Source of the DNA: RGIG4608 sp045606265
GTDB lineage: Bacteria > Bacillota > Clostridia > Oscillospirales > CAG-272
DNA length: 64,000 bases
Assembly: GCA_045606265.1 (NCBI GenBank)
Contig: JAZURO010000165.1
Location: 6,431-70,430, forward strand
Reading direction: 5' to 3'
Shown: positions 45,986-55,468 of the stretch, one piece after another
Layout of the letters: each line of letters starts with the position of its first letter
Position numbering within the stretch: the first letter of the stretch is position 1
Notes under the pieces: model-generated
Databases searched by the model: none
The model's input: the letters and a program-made list of their open reading frames with translations, nothing else
Told to the model about the DNA's origin: nothing
Program-made: the position numbers and the translations under genes

Positions 45986-46378
45986 ATGATTTACACTACA
46001 AATCCGATTTATGGTAAGGTTTGGAAGATTATGAGAACCGAACAGAAGTATATGGATGTTCGTATGACGACTTCTGCAAAAGACTCGAATGGCGAGTGGA
46101 TTGATTCAACGTGGTTCCCGAGGCTAATGGGACACGCGTTTAACTCACTTAAGGGTAACCTTAAGGATGGTGACAAGATTGTTATCACAAAGGCGATTCT
46201 CGAAAACCCGCCTTATGAAGCAGCCGATGGAAGTAAGAAGTCATCTTTCAAGTTCCGTATTCTCGAAGCCTCAATTTCTAACGGCGAGCAGGGCGGAAAC
46301 GCCGAGCAAGCCGTAACTTCCGCTCAGACCACTCAAGAGCCCGAAGTGCCTGATGCAAAGGACGAATGTCCTTGGTAA
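45986..46378 (+). CDS. SSB-like ssDNA-binding protein
   Basis: 130 residues. An OB-fold-like pattern of strands (KYMDVRMTTSAK, DKIVITKAILENPPYEA, FKFRILEASI) is followed by a disordered linker (QVTSAQTTQEPEVPD-like) and an acidic C-terminal tip DECPW. Such a tip with a final aromatic resembles the partner-binding tail of SSBs. It lies between ERF and the nuclease. Family assignment is by layout rather than a sharp motif. Confidence 0.67.
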   Translation: MIYTTNPIYGKVWKIMRTEQKYMDVRMTTSAKDSNGEWIDSTWFPRLMGHAFNSLKGNLKDGDKIVITKAILENPPYEAADGSKKSSFKFRILEASISNGEQGGNAEQAVTSAQTTQEPEVPDAKDECPW

Positions 46379-47154
46379 ATAGCCAGAGCTCGGGCAAGCC
46401 ACTCGAACAATATAGCTTTAGCAAGTTAAGCACGTGGTGGACTTGCCCGTATGGCTACAAACTCAAATACATTGATCACAAGCCGGGCATCGGCAACGCC
46501 TTTTCATCTTTTGGAACACTTGTTCACAGTATTATGGAACGATATTCCAAAGGCGAATTGGAGTTATGGGATTTACCCGCTGTTTATGAGTGGGAGTTTG
46601 AAACAGCAGTCCCAGAAAAGTTTCCTTGGAACAAATATGTCAATCTCAGAAATTCTTACTACGAGCAAGGATTATCCTTTCTAAAGTCCTTTCAGGGGTA
46701 TAACAATTGTAAACTCCTTGGAATCGAGGATGACTTTAGGCTCCAGATTGATGATTGGATATTTGTAGGAATTATAGACCTTGTATTTGAGGACGAAGAC
46801 GGTCGCCTGATAATTAGGGACTACAAATCGAAGGCATCATTCAAAGACGAAAAAGAACAACGAAAATACGCAAGACAACTATATTTATACTCTCTGTATG
46901 TTAAGGAGAAGTATGGCAGATATCCAGACGAACTTCAATTTTTAATGTTCAGAAAGCAAGACACTGTAAAGATTCCATTTAATCAAGACGACCTGAACGA
47001 AGCGGTAAAATGGGCAACCGATACGGTAAGAATTATACGCGAAGCCTTTGATTACCCTCCGACTTGCGAGTCGTTTTATGGCGATAATCTTTGTAATCAC
47101 AGAGAATACTGTGATCTGAAACCAAAGAAAACATCAAAATACAAACACAAGTGA
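46366..47154 (+). CDS. PD-(D/E)XK nuclease (Cas4/RecB-type)
   Basis: 262 residues. The RecB-like nuclease outline is clear: YSFSKLSTWWTCPYGYKLKYID at the N-terminus, GTLVHSIMERY (His of the GxxxH motif), IIDLVFEDEDGRLIIRDYKS (Asp and the D-x-K box) and a terminal QLYLYSLYV helix. The Cys of CPYGYK and later CESF, CNHREYC could bind an Fe-S cluster as in Cas4/AddB-type enzymes. Works with ERF to process DNA ends. The ATG overlaps the SSB-like gene by 13 bases. Confidence 0.88.
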   Translation: MSLVNSQSSGKPLEQYSFSKLSTWWTCPYGYKLKYIDHKPGIGNAFSSFGTLVHSIMERYSKGELELWDLPAVYEWEFETAVPEKFPWNKYVNLRNSYYEQGLSFLKSFQGYNNCKLLGIEDDFRLQIDDWIFVGIIDLVFEDEDGRLIIRDYKSKASFKDEKEQRKYARQLYLYSLYVKEKYGRYPDELQFLMFRKQDTVKIPFNQDDLNEAVKWATDTVRIIREAFDYPPTCESFYGDNLCNHREYCDLKPKKTSKYKHK

Positions 47155-47161
47155 GGAGTCA

Positions 47162-47476
47162 ATGGAATCACCTTCTGTTCATTTTTATACAGAACGGCAG
47201 GGTCGTGACGCATTTATAACAAATCAAATAGGGATTGGATCCGTTGTTGATACGTTCGTTGTAGACAGAGGGCATCCGGGTGGTGCGGAGCTACATAGCG
47301 TTACTGACACTGCAATTATAATCATACATAATTTGTCCACGAACAAGCTAATTACTGAGTTAATCGCTCGACCAGAACAGCTTCGTAGACTATACCGCTC
47401 GGTTGGGAAAGAGCCGCCGAGAAAAATACTTAAGCTTGCCTATAAGCACAATATCGAGCGATATAACGAAAAATAA
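47162..47476 (+). CDS. Hypothetical protein
   Basis: 104 residues in the replication cluster. Beta-strand-rich N-terminus (ITNQIGIGSVVDTFVVDRGHPGGAELHSVTDTAIIIIHNL) and helical basic C-terminus. GVVDTF...HPGGAEIH is a recurrent phage pattern of unknown role. Between the nuclease and primase, so a replication accessory is plausible. Confidence 0.62.
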   Translation: MESPSVHFYTERQGRDAFITNQIGIGSVVDTFVVDRGHPGGAELHSVTDTAIIIIHNLSTNKLITELIARPEQLRRLYRSVGKEPPRKILKLAYKHNIERYNEK

Positions 47477-47488
47477 GGAGGCGATAAG

Positions 47489-49441
47489 ATGCTCGTCGGT
47501 CTTGACAAAATTCAACAGGCGAAAGAAAAACTCGGAACCAGAAATGCCGATATTATCGCCGAATTGTTCCAGATAGAGAAGTGGGACGCAAGAAATCATA
47601 AGGGGTTATGCCCATTCCACCGAGAAGACACTCCGAGTTTCATTTACAACCCACGCACATATAAAGCCAAATGTTTTGGTTGCGGTAAAGTTGTAGACGT
47701 GCTTGATGCGTATGTTGCGTCCGGCAAAACATATATGGGTGCTGTTCAAGCACTCTTCGAGGAAGCGGGTGTGCATTACGCCTTTGGAGAACTTGGTGTT
47801 AAAACGAGGGCGCAATACAGATATCCCAAAGAAGTACCGCTAAACGAGAAAGCCAATGTGTATAAATACCTTGCAAAGAGATGCATTTCAAAAGAAACGA
47901 TTGATGGCGCAGATGTTAGGGAAGATGCACACGGCAATATCGCCTTTAACTACTACGACACAAACGATGTTTTGTGTTTGGTTAAGTACAGGCCAAGCCA
48001 CAAAGTGGACAAGTCTAAGGGCGAACTTAAGGCTTGGTGTCAGAAAGATGCCGACACAATGCCACTTCTTTTCAATATGAACAGAGTAAACGTTGACGCA
48101 CCGCTGTTGGTCTGCGAAGGCGAGATTGATTGTTTAGCAGCCATTGAGGCGGGGTGGTCAAACTCTGTTTCGGTTCCGTTCGGAGCAAATAATTATAACT
48201 GGATAGAGGAAAATTTCGATTGGCTCGAACAGTTTGAAAGCATTATTATTTGTGCCGACAATGATGAGGCAGGAACAAAAATGCAAAAAGAATGCGTATT
48301 CCGTCTTGGTTCGTGGAAGACCAAATTCATAGAAATTCCACGCATACATACAAATCCCGATGGCACAAAGGTTGCTCTTAAGGACTTGAACGAGGTGCTT
48401 TACTATAAGGGAAAGCAGGCTGTTTTGGAGTTGATTGCAAACGCAAAAGACTCTCCCGTAGACAGTGTTTCGGACTTTGCAGATATTACAAATATTGACC
48501 TTGATGCAATTGACGGGGTGCCGACAGGCATAGCAAGTCTCGACAAAAGACTAATGAAACTCTTTTATGGCAGTTTCAACATTGTTACTGGTGTGAACGG
48601 TTCTGGTAAGAGCTCGTTTCTATCCAGTATTATTTGTAACTCGATTGATAATGGACAAAACGCATTTTTGTACTCTGGAGAGTTGCCAAACTTCCAAAGT
48701 AAGAACTGGATTAACTACATTCTTGCCGGACAGAGACACGTAAATCAGTATCAGTACAACGGAGCAACATACTGGAAGGTGACAAAGGAAGCGCAGGACG
48801 GGATTAACAAGTATTACAAAGGCAGGCTGTTTATCTACAAAGACGGCTACGACCACAAGGTTGACTCGTTGCTAAAAGCAATGGAAGATACGACCAGAAA
48901 ATACGGAGTTAAACTACATATTATTGATAACCTAACTTCGGTTAATCTCGAATGCAACGACAACAACAAGTATCAAAGACAGGAAGAATTTGTTACCAGA
49001 CTGATTGATTTCGCAAAGAAGTACAACGTAACGGTTTGCCTTGTAGTTCATCCGCACAAGATTGAAACGATGCGCAGACTTACAAAGATGGATATTCAGG
49101 GCATTTCTGCGATTATCGACCTTGCACACAGAATTATCAGTTTGTATCGAGTAACACAGGATGATAAAAATGGAGTGCCAAAACAGAACGGAAAGGGATG
49201 GTACAAGGAACCAATTAAATACGACGTTCTTTGCGACATCCTTAAGGACAGAATGCTCGGGTACGAAGGTAGTTCTGTTGGTCTGTTTTACGATAAGCCG
49301 TCCAGACGCTTCTTTGAGAGCGAAGAAGATTTGGACAAGCAATACAAGTGGGATACGGGCAAATACGACTCCGATCTGCCGTATCCGCCAATGCAACTAT
49401 ATGACACATCAGAAGAAGTATTCGGGAGGGTTGAACAATGA
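47489..49441 (+). CDS. Bifunctional primase-helicase (T7 gp4-like)
   Basis: 650 residues. The N-terminal DnaG-type zinc finger is CPFHREDTPSF...CFGCG. The TOPRIM domain carries LLVCEGEIDCLAAIEAG and IICADNDEAG. The C-terminal RecA-like helicase has Walker A TGVNGSGKSS (around residue 370-380) and Walker B LHIIDN, followed by a His-containing motif (VHPHKIE). It unwinds the fork and primes the lagging strand. The gene is directly upstream of DNA polymerase and overlaps its start by 4 bases. AGGAGGCGATAAG precedes the ATG. Confidence 0.93.
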   Translation: MLVGLDKIQQAKEKLGTRNADIIAELFQIEKWDARNHKGLCPFHREDTPSFIYNPRTYKAKCFGCGKVVDVLDAYVASGKTYMGAVQALFEEAGVHYAFGELGVKTRAQYRYPKEVPLNEKANVYKYLAKRCISKETIDGADVREDAHGNIAFNYYDTNDVLCLVKYRPSHKVDKSKGELKAWCQKDADTMPLLFNMNRVNVDAPLLVCEGEIDCLAAIEAGWSNSVSVPFGANNYNWIEENFDWLEQFESIIICADNDEAGTKMQKECVFRLGSWKTKFIEIPRIHTNPDGTKVALKDLNEVLYYKGKQAVLELIANAKDSPVDSVSDFADITNIDLDAIDGVPTGIASLDKRLMKLFYGSFNIVTGVNGSGKSSFLSSIICNSIDNGQNAFLYSGELPNFQSKNWINYILAGQRHVNQYQYNGATYWKVTKEAQDGINKYYKGRLFIYKDGYDHKVDSLLKAMEDTTRKYGVKLHIIDNLTSVNLECNDNNKYQRQEEFVTRLIDFAKKYNVTVCLVVHPHKIETMRRLTKMDIQGISAIIDLAHRIISLYRVTQDDKNGVPKQNGKGWYKEPIKYDVLCDILKDRMLGYEGSSVGLFYDKPSRRFFESEEDLDKQYKWDTGKYDSDLPYPPMQLYDTSEEVFGRVEQ

Positions 49442-52400
49442 AACCGTATGTAGTATATCACTTGCACTCTGATTACAGTTTGCTTGATAGTTGTACTAAC
49501 TACAAGGATTATATAGACACGGCGGTATCGTACGGCTTTCCCGCAATCGCCTTTACAGAGCACGGAAAGCTATCTGGCTGGGTCAAAAAGAAACAATACT
49601 GCGATGAAAAGGGAATTAAGTACATTCACGGAGTAGAAGTATATATAACCGAACAGCTCGAGCCGAAGGTGAGAGACAATTACCATACGGTTCTAATTGC
49701 GAAAAATTTTGAAGGTGTGAAAGAAATCAACTCTATCATCAGCAAATCGTTTGATGAAGAACATTTTTACTACACAAACAGAATTTCCGTCGATGAATTT
49801 TTAAGTCTGTCTGACAATGTAATTACCACAAGTGCTTGTTTGGCTTCTCCTCTTAACAAACTGCCTATGTCTCACGATAAATACGAGGCAATGGTTAAGA
49901 GATACGATTATCTCGAAATACAACCACACGCACACCAAGAGCAGGTTGATTTTAACATCCACCTCGCTCATCTCGCAGATACATACGGAAAGCCGTTAAT
50001 CGCAGGCACGGATACGCACTCTCTAAACGCATATAAAGCAGAGTGTAGAAAAATTCTGCTGAAGCGCAAGCATAAGTCGTACGGTGACGAGGACGCATTC
50101 GACCTCACGTTCAAGACCTATGATGAACTCGTTGAAGCATTTGCAAAGCAAAACGCACTGCCAGAAGCTATGTATATGCAGGCTATTGCAAACACGATTG
50201 CGATGGCAGATCTGGTAGAAGACTTCAAGCTCGACTGCGAACTTAAGTATCCTATTCTGTACGGCTCTCGAGAAAAAGACCACGAGATGTTACTTGAAAC
50301 CATCGAGAGAAAGTTCACCGAAAAAATCGCCAATGGGGCGATTACGGCAGAACAAATTCCAAAGTTCAGAGAGGCAATCGACGAGGAAGTTAGAGTATTT
50401 ACCAAAATTCATATGGACGGATTTATGTTGTCTATGTCCGAACTTATCTCGTGGTGTCACGAAAACGGAATTGCGACAGGCAATGCAAGAGGTTCTGTAG
50501 CAGGAAGTAGAGTGGCGTATATTACAGATGTCATCGACCTAAATCCAGAGACGTGGCATACAGTGTTCTCCAGATTTGCCAACGAGGACAGAGTAGAGGT
50601 TGGAGATATTGATACGGACTGCATAGAGTCGGACAGACCGAAAATCTTTGAATACGTTGTTGGCCGTTTTGGCGCAGACAAGACAGCGAGAGTGTCGTCG
50701 TTCGGAACCATAAACGACAGAGGCGTAATTGATGATATCTGCGGTGCACTACGAGACTATCATAAAGAGGCACACCCAGACGAAAGCGACGATGATAATC
50801 CGTACAGTATTCCAAAGGCTAATAAGATTAAGAAGATGTACGAAACAGACCCTGACGGAACGAAAGAGAAATATCCTGATGTGTTTTACTACTTTGACGG
50901 ATTGCTCGGAACCAAGGTGTCTCAATCAGTTCATCCGGCTGGAATGGTTATTAGCCCTGTTACACTTGCCGATAACTACGGCATATTTGACAAGGAGGGC
51001 GACAACTGTTTGATGCTCGATATGGACGAGGTACACGATGTCGGAATGGTAAAATACGACTTCCTTATCCTTAGTAACATCGAGATTATCAGAAATACAT
51101 ATGCAATGCTCGGCAAACCGTATCCAAAATCTCACGAAATTGACTGGTTTGACAAAGCAGTGTGGGAGGATATGATTCGTTGTCCTATGGGTATTTTCCA
51201 GATGGAGTCCGAGTTTGCATTCCAGTTACTACGCAAATTCAAGCCGACATCAATCTTCGATATGTCGCTTGTAACCGCGTGCATTAGACCTTCGGGCGCT
51301 TCATATCGCGAAGATCTGATTTCTCGTAAACCCCACCAAAACCCATCAAAACTTATTGACGATATTCTTGCAGAAAACAATGGATATCTTGTATACCAAG
51401 AGGACATTATCAAGTTCCTACAAGCAGTATGCGGACTAACGGGGAGTGAAGCAGATACTGTTCGACGCGGTATTGCTAAAAAGAAAATGAGTATCCTTGA
51501 AGAAATGATGCCGCGTATTCTCGAGGGTTATTGTTCTAAATCAGACAAAGCAAGAGAGAAATCTGAGCAAGAAGCAAACGAATTTATTAAGATTATCGAA
51601 GACGCATCGTCGTATATGTTCGGATACAACCACAGCGTCGCGTATTGCCTGATCGGATATTTGTGCGCCTATCTCAGACACTATCACCCGTACGAGTTTA
51701 TCACTTGTTACCTCAACAATGCATCTTCAGAAGAAGACATTAAAAAGGGAACAGAACTTGCGGAGGCTTACGGCATTAGAATTACCCCTCCGAGATATGG
51801 TATCTCGCAAGACAACTATTGCTTCGACGAAGAACAAAAAGTAATTGCCAAGGGCGTTTCCTCTATTCGATACCTCAGCTCTAAGGCTGCAATTGAGCTA
51901 TACGAAATCTCTAAAACTACAAAGCCAGACACGTTTCTGGAGTTGCTTTGTCAAATCAAAGGAACTTCACTTAATAGCAGACAACTTGATATGCTTATGA
52001 AGATTGACTTTTTCGAGCAGTTTGGCAACGGCAGAGAGTTGTTTATGATTAGAGGAATGTTCGACTTCTTTAGAGAAGGAGATGCCAAGTCGATTAAGAA
52101 AGACACTATAAAGGACGACGACCTAAGACGTATCATCGCAAACCACGCATCATCAAAACGTAAGGACGGATCCGAAGCCGCTTCGTTTACATTCGCGAGT
52201 TCGGATGATGTTAAGAAGTGTATGGCTGAATGCGAACAATTTATCCGCTCTCTTAATGTTCCAGATATTGAGATGAGAGTGAAAATTCAAAACAGCCTCG
52301 ACATTTTGGGTTATGTCGATGTTGCAACAGGAAAAGAAGAAGACAGAAAGAGATTGCTGATTATGGACTGTCAGCCGCTGATAGATAAGCGCAATGGCAA

Positions 52401-52581
52401 TGTATGGTCTTACAGACTAAGCACAAGAAGTCTTGGTTCTGGAAAGACGGCAAGAATTTCTGTTTACACAAAACTGTATGACGAAAACCCAATCAAAACA
52501 GGAAATATTATCTACGCAAAGAGCGTGGAAAAGAACAGAGCTGGTTATTGGTATCTATATGATTATGATGTCGAATCTTAA
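49438..52581 (+). CDS. dnaE: DNA polymerase III alpha subunit (DnaE-type)
   Basis: 1047 residues, slightly shorter than host DnaE. A PHP domain opens the protein (YHLHSDYSLLDS, FTEHGKLSGW, DTHSLN). The palm carries GNARGSVAGSRVAYITDV (SxxGSAxxS-like) and VGDIDTDCIESDRPK (catalytic Asp pair). Then come the fingers (VYQEDIIKFLQAVCGLTGSEADTVRRGIAKK) and MFGYNHSVAYCLIGYLCAYLRHYHPYEF, a highly diagnostic DnaE block. A phage-encoded C-family polymerase as replicase is typical of large Bacillota phages. Confidence 0.95.
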   Translation: MKPYVVYHLHSDYSLLDSCTNYKDYIDTAVSYGFPAIAFTEHGKLSGWVKKKQYCDEKGIKYIHGVEVYITEQLEPKVRDNYHTVLIAKNFEGVKEINSIISKSFDEEHFYYTNRISVDEFLSLSDNVITTSACLASPLNKLPMSHDKYEAMVKRYDYLEIQPHAHQEQVDFNIHLAHLADTYGKPLIAGTDTHSLNAYKAECRKILLKRKHKSYGDEDAFDLTFKTYDELVEAFAKQNALPEAMYMQAIANTIAMADLVEDFKLDCELKYPILYGSREKDHEMLLETIERKFTEKIANGAITAEQIPKFREAIDEEVRVFTKIHMDGFMLSMSELISWCHENGIATGNARGSVAGSRVAYITDVIDLNPETWHTVFSRFANEDRVEVGDIDTDCIESDRPKIFEYVVGRFGADKTARVSSFGTINDRGVIDDICGALRDYHKEAHPDESDDDNPYSIPKANKIKKMYETDPDGTKEKYPDVFYYFDGLLGTKVSQSVHPAGMVISPVTLADNYGIFDKEGDNCLMLDMDEVHDVGMVKYDFLILSNIEIIRNTYAMLGKPYPKSHEIDWFDKAVWEDMIRCPMGIFQMESEFAFQLLRKFKPTSIFDMSLVTACIRPSGASYREDLISRKPHQNPSKLIDDILAENNGYLVYQEDIIKFLQAVCGLTGSEADTVRRGIAKKKMSILEEMMPRILEGYCSKSDKAREKSEQEANEFIKIIEDASSYMFGYNHSVAYCLIGYLCAYLRHYHPYEFITCYLNNASSEEDIKKGTELAEAYGIRITPPRYGISQDNYCFDEEQKVIAKGVSSIRYLSSKAAIELYEISKTTKPDTFLELLCQIKGTSLNSRQLDMLMKIDFFEQFGNGRELFMIRGMFDFFREGDAKSIKKDTIKDDDLRRIIANHASSKRKDGSEAASFTFASSDDVKKCMAECEQFIRSLNVPDIEMRVKIQNSLDILGYVDVATGKEEDRKRLLIMDCQPLIDKRNGNVWSYRLSTRSLGSGKTARISVYTKLYDENPIKTGNIIYAKSVEKNRAGYWYLYDYDVES

Positions 52582-52598
52582 CCACTATATATAGTGGT
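52581..52598. promoter_or_regulatory. Perfect 18-bp palindrome between dnaE and clpP
   Basis: ACCACTATATATAGTGGT is a perfect inverted repeat immediately downstream of the polymerase stop; a partial copy CACTATATATTG lies at 52613. The AT core and symmetry suggest an operator or a bidirectional terminator stem; no T-run follows, so an operator for the clpP leader is more likely. Confidence 0.5.
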
Positions 52599-52689
52599 GA
52601 AAACAAATTACGACACTATATATTGATTGAATATGACAATCAAACCAGTATTTGATTTGAGACTTTTTACACAAACAGGAGAAACGCCT

Positions 52690-53313
52690 ATGAACGAAAT
52701 GCTTACTTTGGAAATTCCAAAGGATCTTGAAAACCTTCTTCTCCCAAACCCTGCATTGCTCGACTACTACAAGGATGCCGAGCAACGTATGTTCTGGTTG
52801 GAAGGTGAGGTCAACGACGAGACGCTTGACCTCGTTAAGACAATTATGCGCATCAATCACGAAGACGCAAAATATAAAATCCCGATTGAAGAAAGAGTTC
52901 CCATCAGAATTTTTATCGACACACCGGGTGGTCACACTCAGGTTATGCGCTCTCTCATTGGCGCTATCAAGATGAGCACAACACCAGTATACACAATTGT
53001 ATATTGTGCAGCTATGAGTGCTGGTTCTTACATTTTGGCTGCTGGACACAAAAGATTTGCCTTCCCGAACTCCATTATCCTTGTTCATTCTGGCAATCAC
53101 GGCTACCAAGGAACTGTCGAACAGGTTGAGTCTGCGAAGAAGTTTTATGATAAACTTGACAAACGAGACAACGAAACATTCCTCGCTAACACATCTGTTT
53201 CCGCGGGAGACCTAAAGCGCAAGGGTGCTATTGACTGGTATATGACCGCCGAGGAAGCCCTAAAGTATGGTGTTATTGACCGTATTATCGAAGATTTTTG
53301 CGAGGTAATGTAA
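52690..53313 (+). CDS. clpP: ClpP-family serine protease
   Basis: 207 residues from the ATG behind ACAGGAGAAACGCCT (an in-frame ATG at 52627 has no such site). ClpP features: oxyanion loop IDTPGG near residue 78, nucleophile Ser110 in CAAMSAGSY, and His133 in ILVHSGNHG. The third residue of the triad is probably the Asp in KLDKRDNE. No ClpX/ClpA gene lies in the window, so it may recruit a host unfoldase. Prohead maturation proteases of ClpP type exist, but no capsid genes are near. Confidence 0.88.
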   Translation: MNEMLTLEIPKDLENLLLPNPALLDYYKDAEQRMFWLEGEVNDETLDLVKTIMRINHEDAKYKIPIEERVPIRIFIDTPGGHTQVMRSLIGAIKMSTTPVYTIVYCAAMSAGSYILAAGHKRFAFPNSIILVHSGNHGYQGTVEQVESAKKFYDKLDKRDNETFLANTSVSAGDLKRKGAIDWYMTAEEALKYGVIDRIIEDFCEVM

Positions 53314-54743
53314 TGTCGCAAAGTTCAAAAGATAAAATTCAAATTAACTTCGTTGGCGAATCTGCCAATGGAGTAACAGGTTCTTGCGTGTGGGTTAAAA
53401 CCCCACACGTAGAGTTCCTAATAGAATGTGGATTGTACCAAGGCTCTGGAGAAACTTTGTCGGAGTACAAAATCAATAATGCGCCGTTTAAGTTTAAGCC
53501 GAAGAATATTTCGTATGTATTCGCCGCTCATAATCACGGAGACCATATCCTAAGAATTCCGTTGCTTTATAAACGCGGAATGAATGCACCTACGATTATG
53601 CCGTCTGGTTCGATACCTATCGCACGAATTCTAATGGAAGATAGCGCAAGAATTATGTCTTGTGATGCTGAGGCGTTATCCAAGCAATATCATAGGGAGT
53701 ATGCGCCAATATACACACAGAATGACGTGGAGAGATGCGTCGGATCTATTCGCGAATACCCAATGGGAGAGTTCGTACAACTGGACGAATATGTCAAATT
53801 CCGTTTCATACCATCGGGGCACATCTTAAATGCAGCTCAGATTGAAATCGCGGTTACGGAAGGAAACGTTACCAAGACCATCGGATATACATCCGACCTT
53901 GGTAACATCCATATCGAAAAAATGTATGCTAATACATTTGAACCAATACGCAGGGTGAATGTGTTGATTGGCGAAACGACTTATGGAGGCGAAGATAGAA
54001 TTGCTACACAAAGGATACGCCATAAAGACTTAGAAAAACTTAAGACTGTTATCGAAAACACCTGCAAGAATGACCGAGGAAGGGTTCTCATCCCTTGTTT
54101 TGCTAACTCGCGTAGTCAAGAAATGTTAACTCATCTCTACGATCTTTTCGGAAACGATAAAAGCTTTAACATCCCTGTTCTCTTTGATACACCTATGGGT
54201 ATGAGAGTTTGTGATGCTTACAGAACACTCCTTTCTGGCGACGAACTACAACATTGGGAGCGAGTCTTACAATGGGATAACGTAAAGTTTATTTCAGATC
54301 CTGATGAGAGCAAGGCTTGGCAAAACGATTCAAGTCCAGCAGTTATTATTTCTTCGTCTGGTATGATGACACACGGACGCTCAAGAGCATACGCGAAAGC
54401 TATGTTGTCTGACTCGCGAAATATGATCGTATTCTGCGGATTTAGTGTCGATAGCTCTTTGGCATCAATAATCAAAGAAGGGAAGGTCAAAACGATTAAG
54501 CTCGGCGGTAAGCGTGTTGCGAACAGATGCAGAGTGGTAGACCTACACTCATTTAGCAGTCATATGCAAAAGGACAGTCTGCTCGAGTATTACAGCAATG
54601 TGGATTGCGAGAAAATCCTTCTCGTACACGGAGATATGCAAGGAAAGGTCGAGTTTGCTAACGAGCTCGCAAATGCAATATCTAAAAATAATAAAACGTC
54701 AAAGGTAATTTGCGTCAATAAAGGACACACTCTTACACTTTGA
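53313..54743 (+). CDS. Metallo-beta-lactamase/beta-CASP ribonuclease
   Basis: 476 residues. The N-terminal MBL domain has HNHGDH (a variant of HxHxDH, around residue 80) and the later GHILNAAQIE and SDLG ligands. The beta-CASP insertion carries the motif SSSGMMTHGRS (around 349-359) and CFANSRSQE, and a final VHGDMQGK. Proteins of this group (CPSF73/YSH1/RNase J-like) cut or degrade RNA. In a phage with tRNAs it could process transcripts or degrade host RNA. The ATG overlaps the clpP stop by one base. Confidence 0.88.
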   Translation: MSQSSKDKIQINFVGESANGVTGSCVWVKTPHVEFLIECGLYQGSGETLSEYKINNAPFKFKPKNISYVFAAHNHGDHILRIPLLYKRGMNAPTIMPSGSIPIARILMEDSARIMSCDAEALSKQYHREYAPIYTQNDVERCVGSIREYPMGEFVQLDEYVKFRFIPSGHILNAAQIEIAVTEGNVTKTIGYTSDLGNIHIEKMYANTFEPIRRVNVLIGETTYGGEDRIATQRIRHKDLEKLKTVIENTCKNDRGRVLIPCFANSRSQEMLTHLYDLFGNDKSFNIPVLFDTPMGMRVCDAYRTLLSGDELQHWERVLQWDNVKFISDPDESKAWQNDSSPAVIISSSGMMTHGRSRAYAKAMLSDSRNMIVFCGFSVDSSLASIIKEGKVKTIKLGGKRVANRCRVVDLHSFSSHMQKDSLLEYYSNVDCEKILLVHGDMQGKVEFANELANAISKNNKTSKVICVNKGHTLTL

Positions 54744-54756
54744 TACAGGAGGAAAT

Positions 54757-54996
54757 ATGAGTAAAGAAATTGAATGGGGAATGATTCACGGCGAGGGTGA
54801 TATCGTGTGCACTTGCGATAACTGCGATACGGAAGAATGGTTTCCATTTGAAGACGGATGCTTCGATTTCAAAGAAGTATCAAGAGAATTAAGAGAAGAT
54901 TACGGTTGGATTGCACGCAAGATTGATGGAGAGTGGCGCGACTTTTGTTGCGACAACTGCCATAGAGAATTTCTTGCGAAGCAGAAACGAGGTTAA
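54757..54996 (+). CDS. Zinc-ribbon hypothetical protein
   Basis: 79 residues. CTCDNCDTEEWFPFEDG and CCDNCHREF make a four-Cys zinc site separated by a KEVSRELREDYGW helix. CAGGAGGAAAT precedes the ATG. Similar proteins occur in phages next to nucleotide genes; function unknown. Confidence 0.68.
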   Translation: MSKEIEWGMIHGEGDIVCTCDNCDTEEWFPFEDGCFDFKEVSRELREDYGWIARKIDGEWRDFCCDNCHREFLAKQKRG

Positions 54997-54998
54997 TT

Positions 54999-55457
54999 AT
55001 GACAAACGCAGAATGCCAAGTAGAGACTCAGAAGCATATTGAGATTGTCAGGAAGTATCTGCGTTTAGTCACAGATAAACTGACCACTCGCGGGGTGGAA
55101 CACGATAAGTTGAAGCTTGAGAGTCCAGAGGTTGAAATATTTGCAGAGTACACACCTAAACTCGCGGATTGCACTTACGGTAGCGATGAATACCACTCGT
55201 TCTTAAAAGAGATGGATACTGCGCTACAACACCATTATGCAAACTATCGTCATCACCCAGAACACTTTGAGCACGGTATCAACGATATGACATTGATAGA
55301 CATTGTCGAGATGCTTTGTGACTGGAAAGCTTCTACACTCAGGCATAACGATGGTAACCTACTCAAGAGTATTGATACGAATGCTCAAAGATTCGGGTTT
55401 GATGACCAACTCAAACAAATCTTTATTAACACAGCAAAAATGTTTGACGAACAATAA
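54999..55457 (+). CDS. DUF5662-like protein
   Basis: 152 residues, helical. It follows the DUF5662 pattern: ETQKHIEIVRKYLRLV, then TTRGVEHDKLKLESPEV (HD pair) and YHSFLKEMDTALQHHYANYRHHPEHFEHGINDMTLIDIVEMLCDWKAS, with several His/Asp that could bind a metal. A phosphohydrolase function is possible but unproven. 2 bases after the previous gene. Confidence 0.8.
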   Translation: MTNAECQVETQKHIEIVRKYLRLVTDKLTTRGVEHDKLKLESPEVEIFAEYTPKLADCTYGSDEYHSFLKEMDTALQHHYANYRHHPEHFEHGINDMTLIDIVEMLCDWKASTLRHNDGNLLKSIDTNAQRFGFDDQLKQIFINTAKMFDEQ

Positions 55458-55468
55458 GGAGATAAAGG

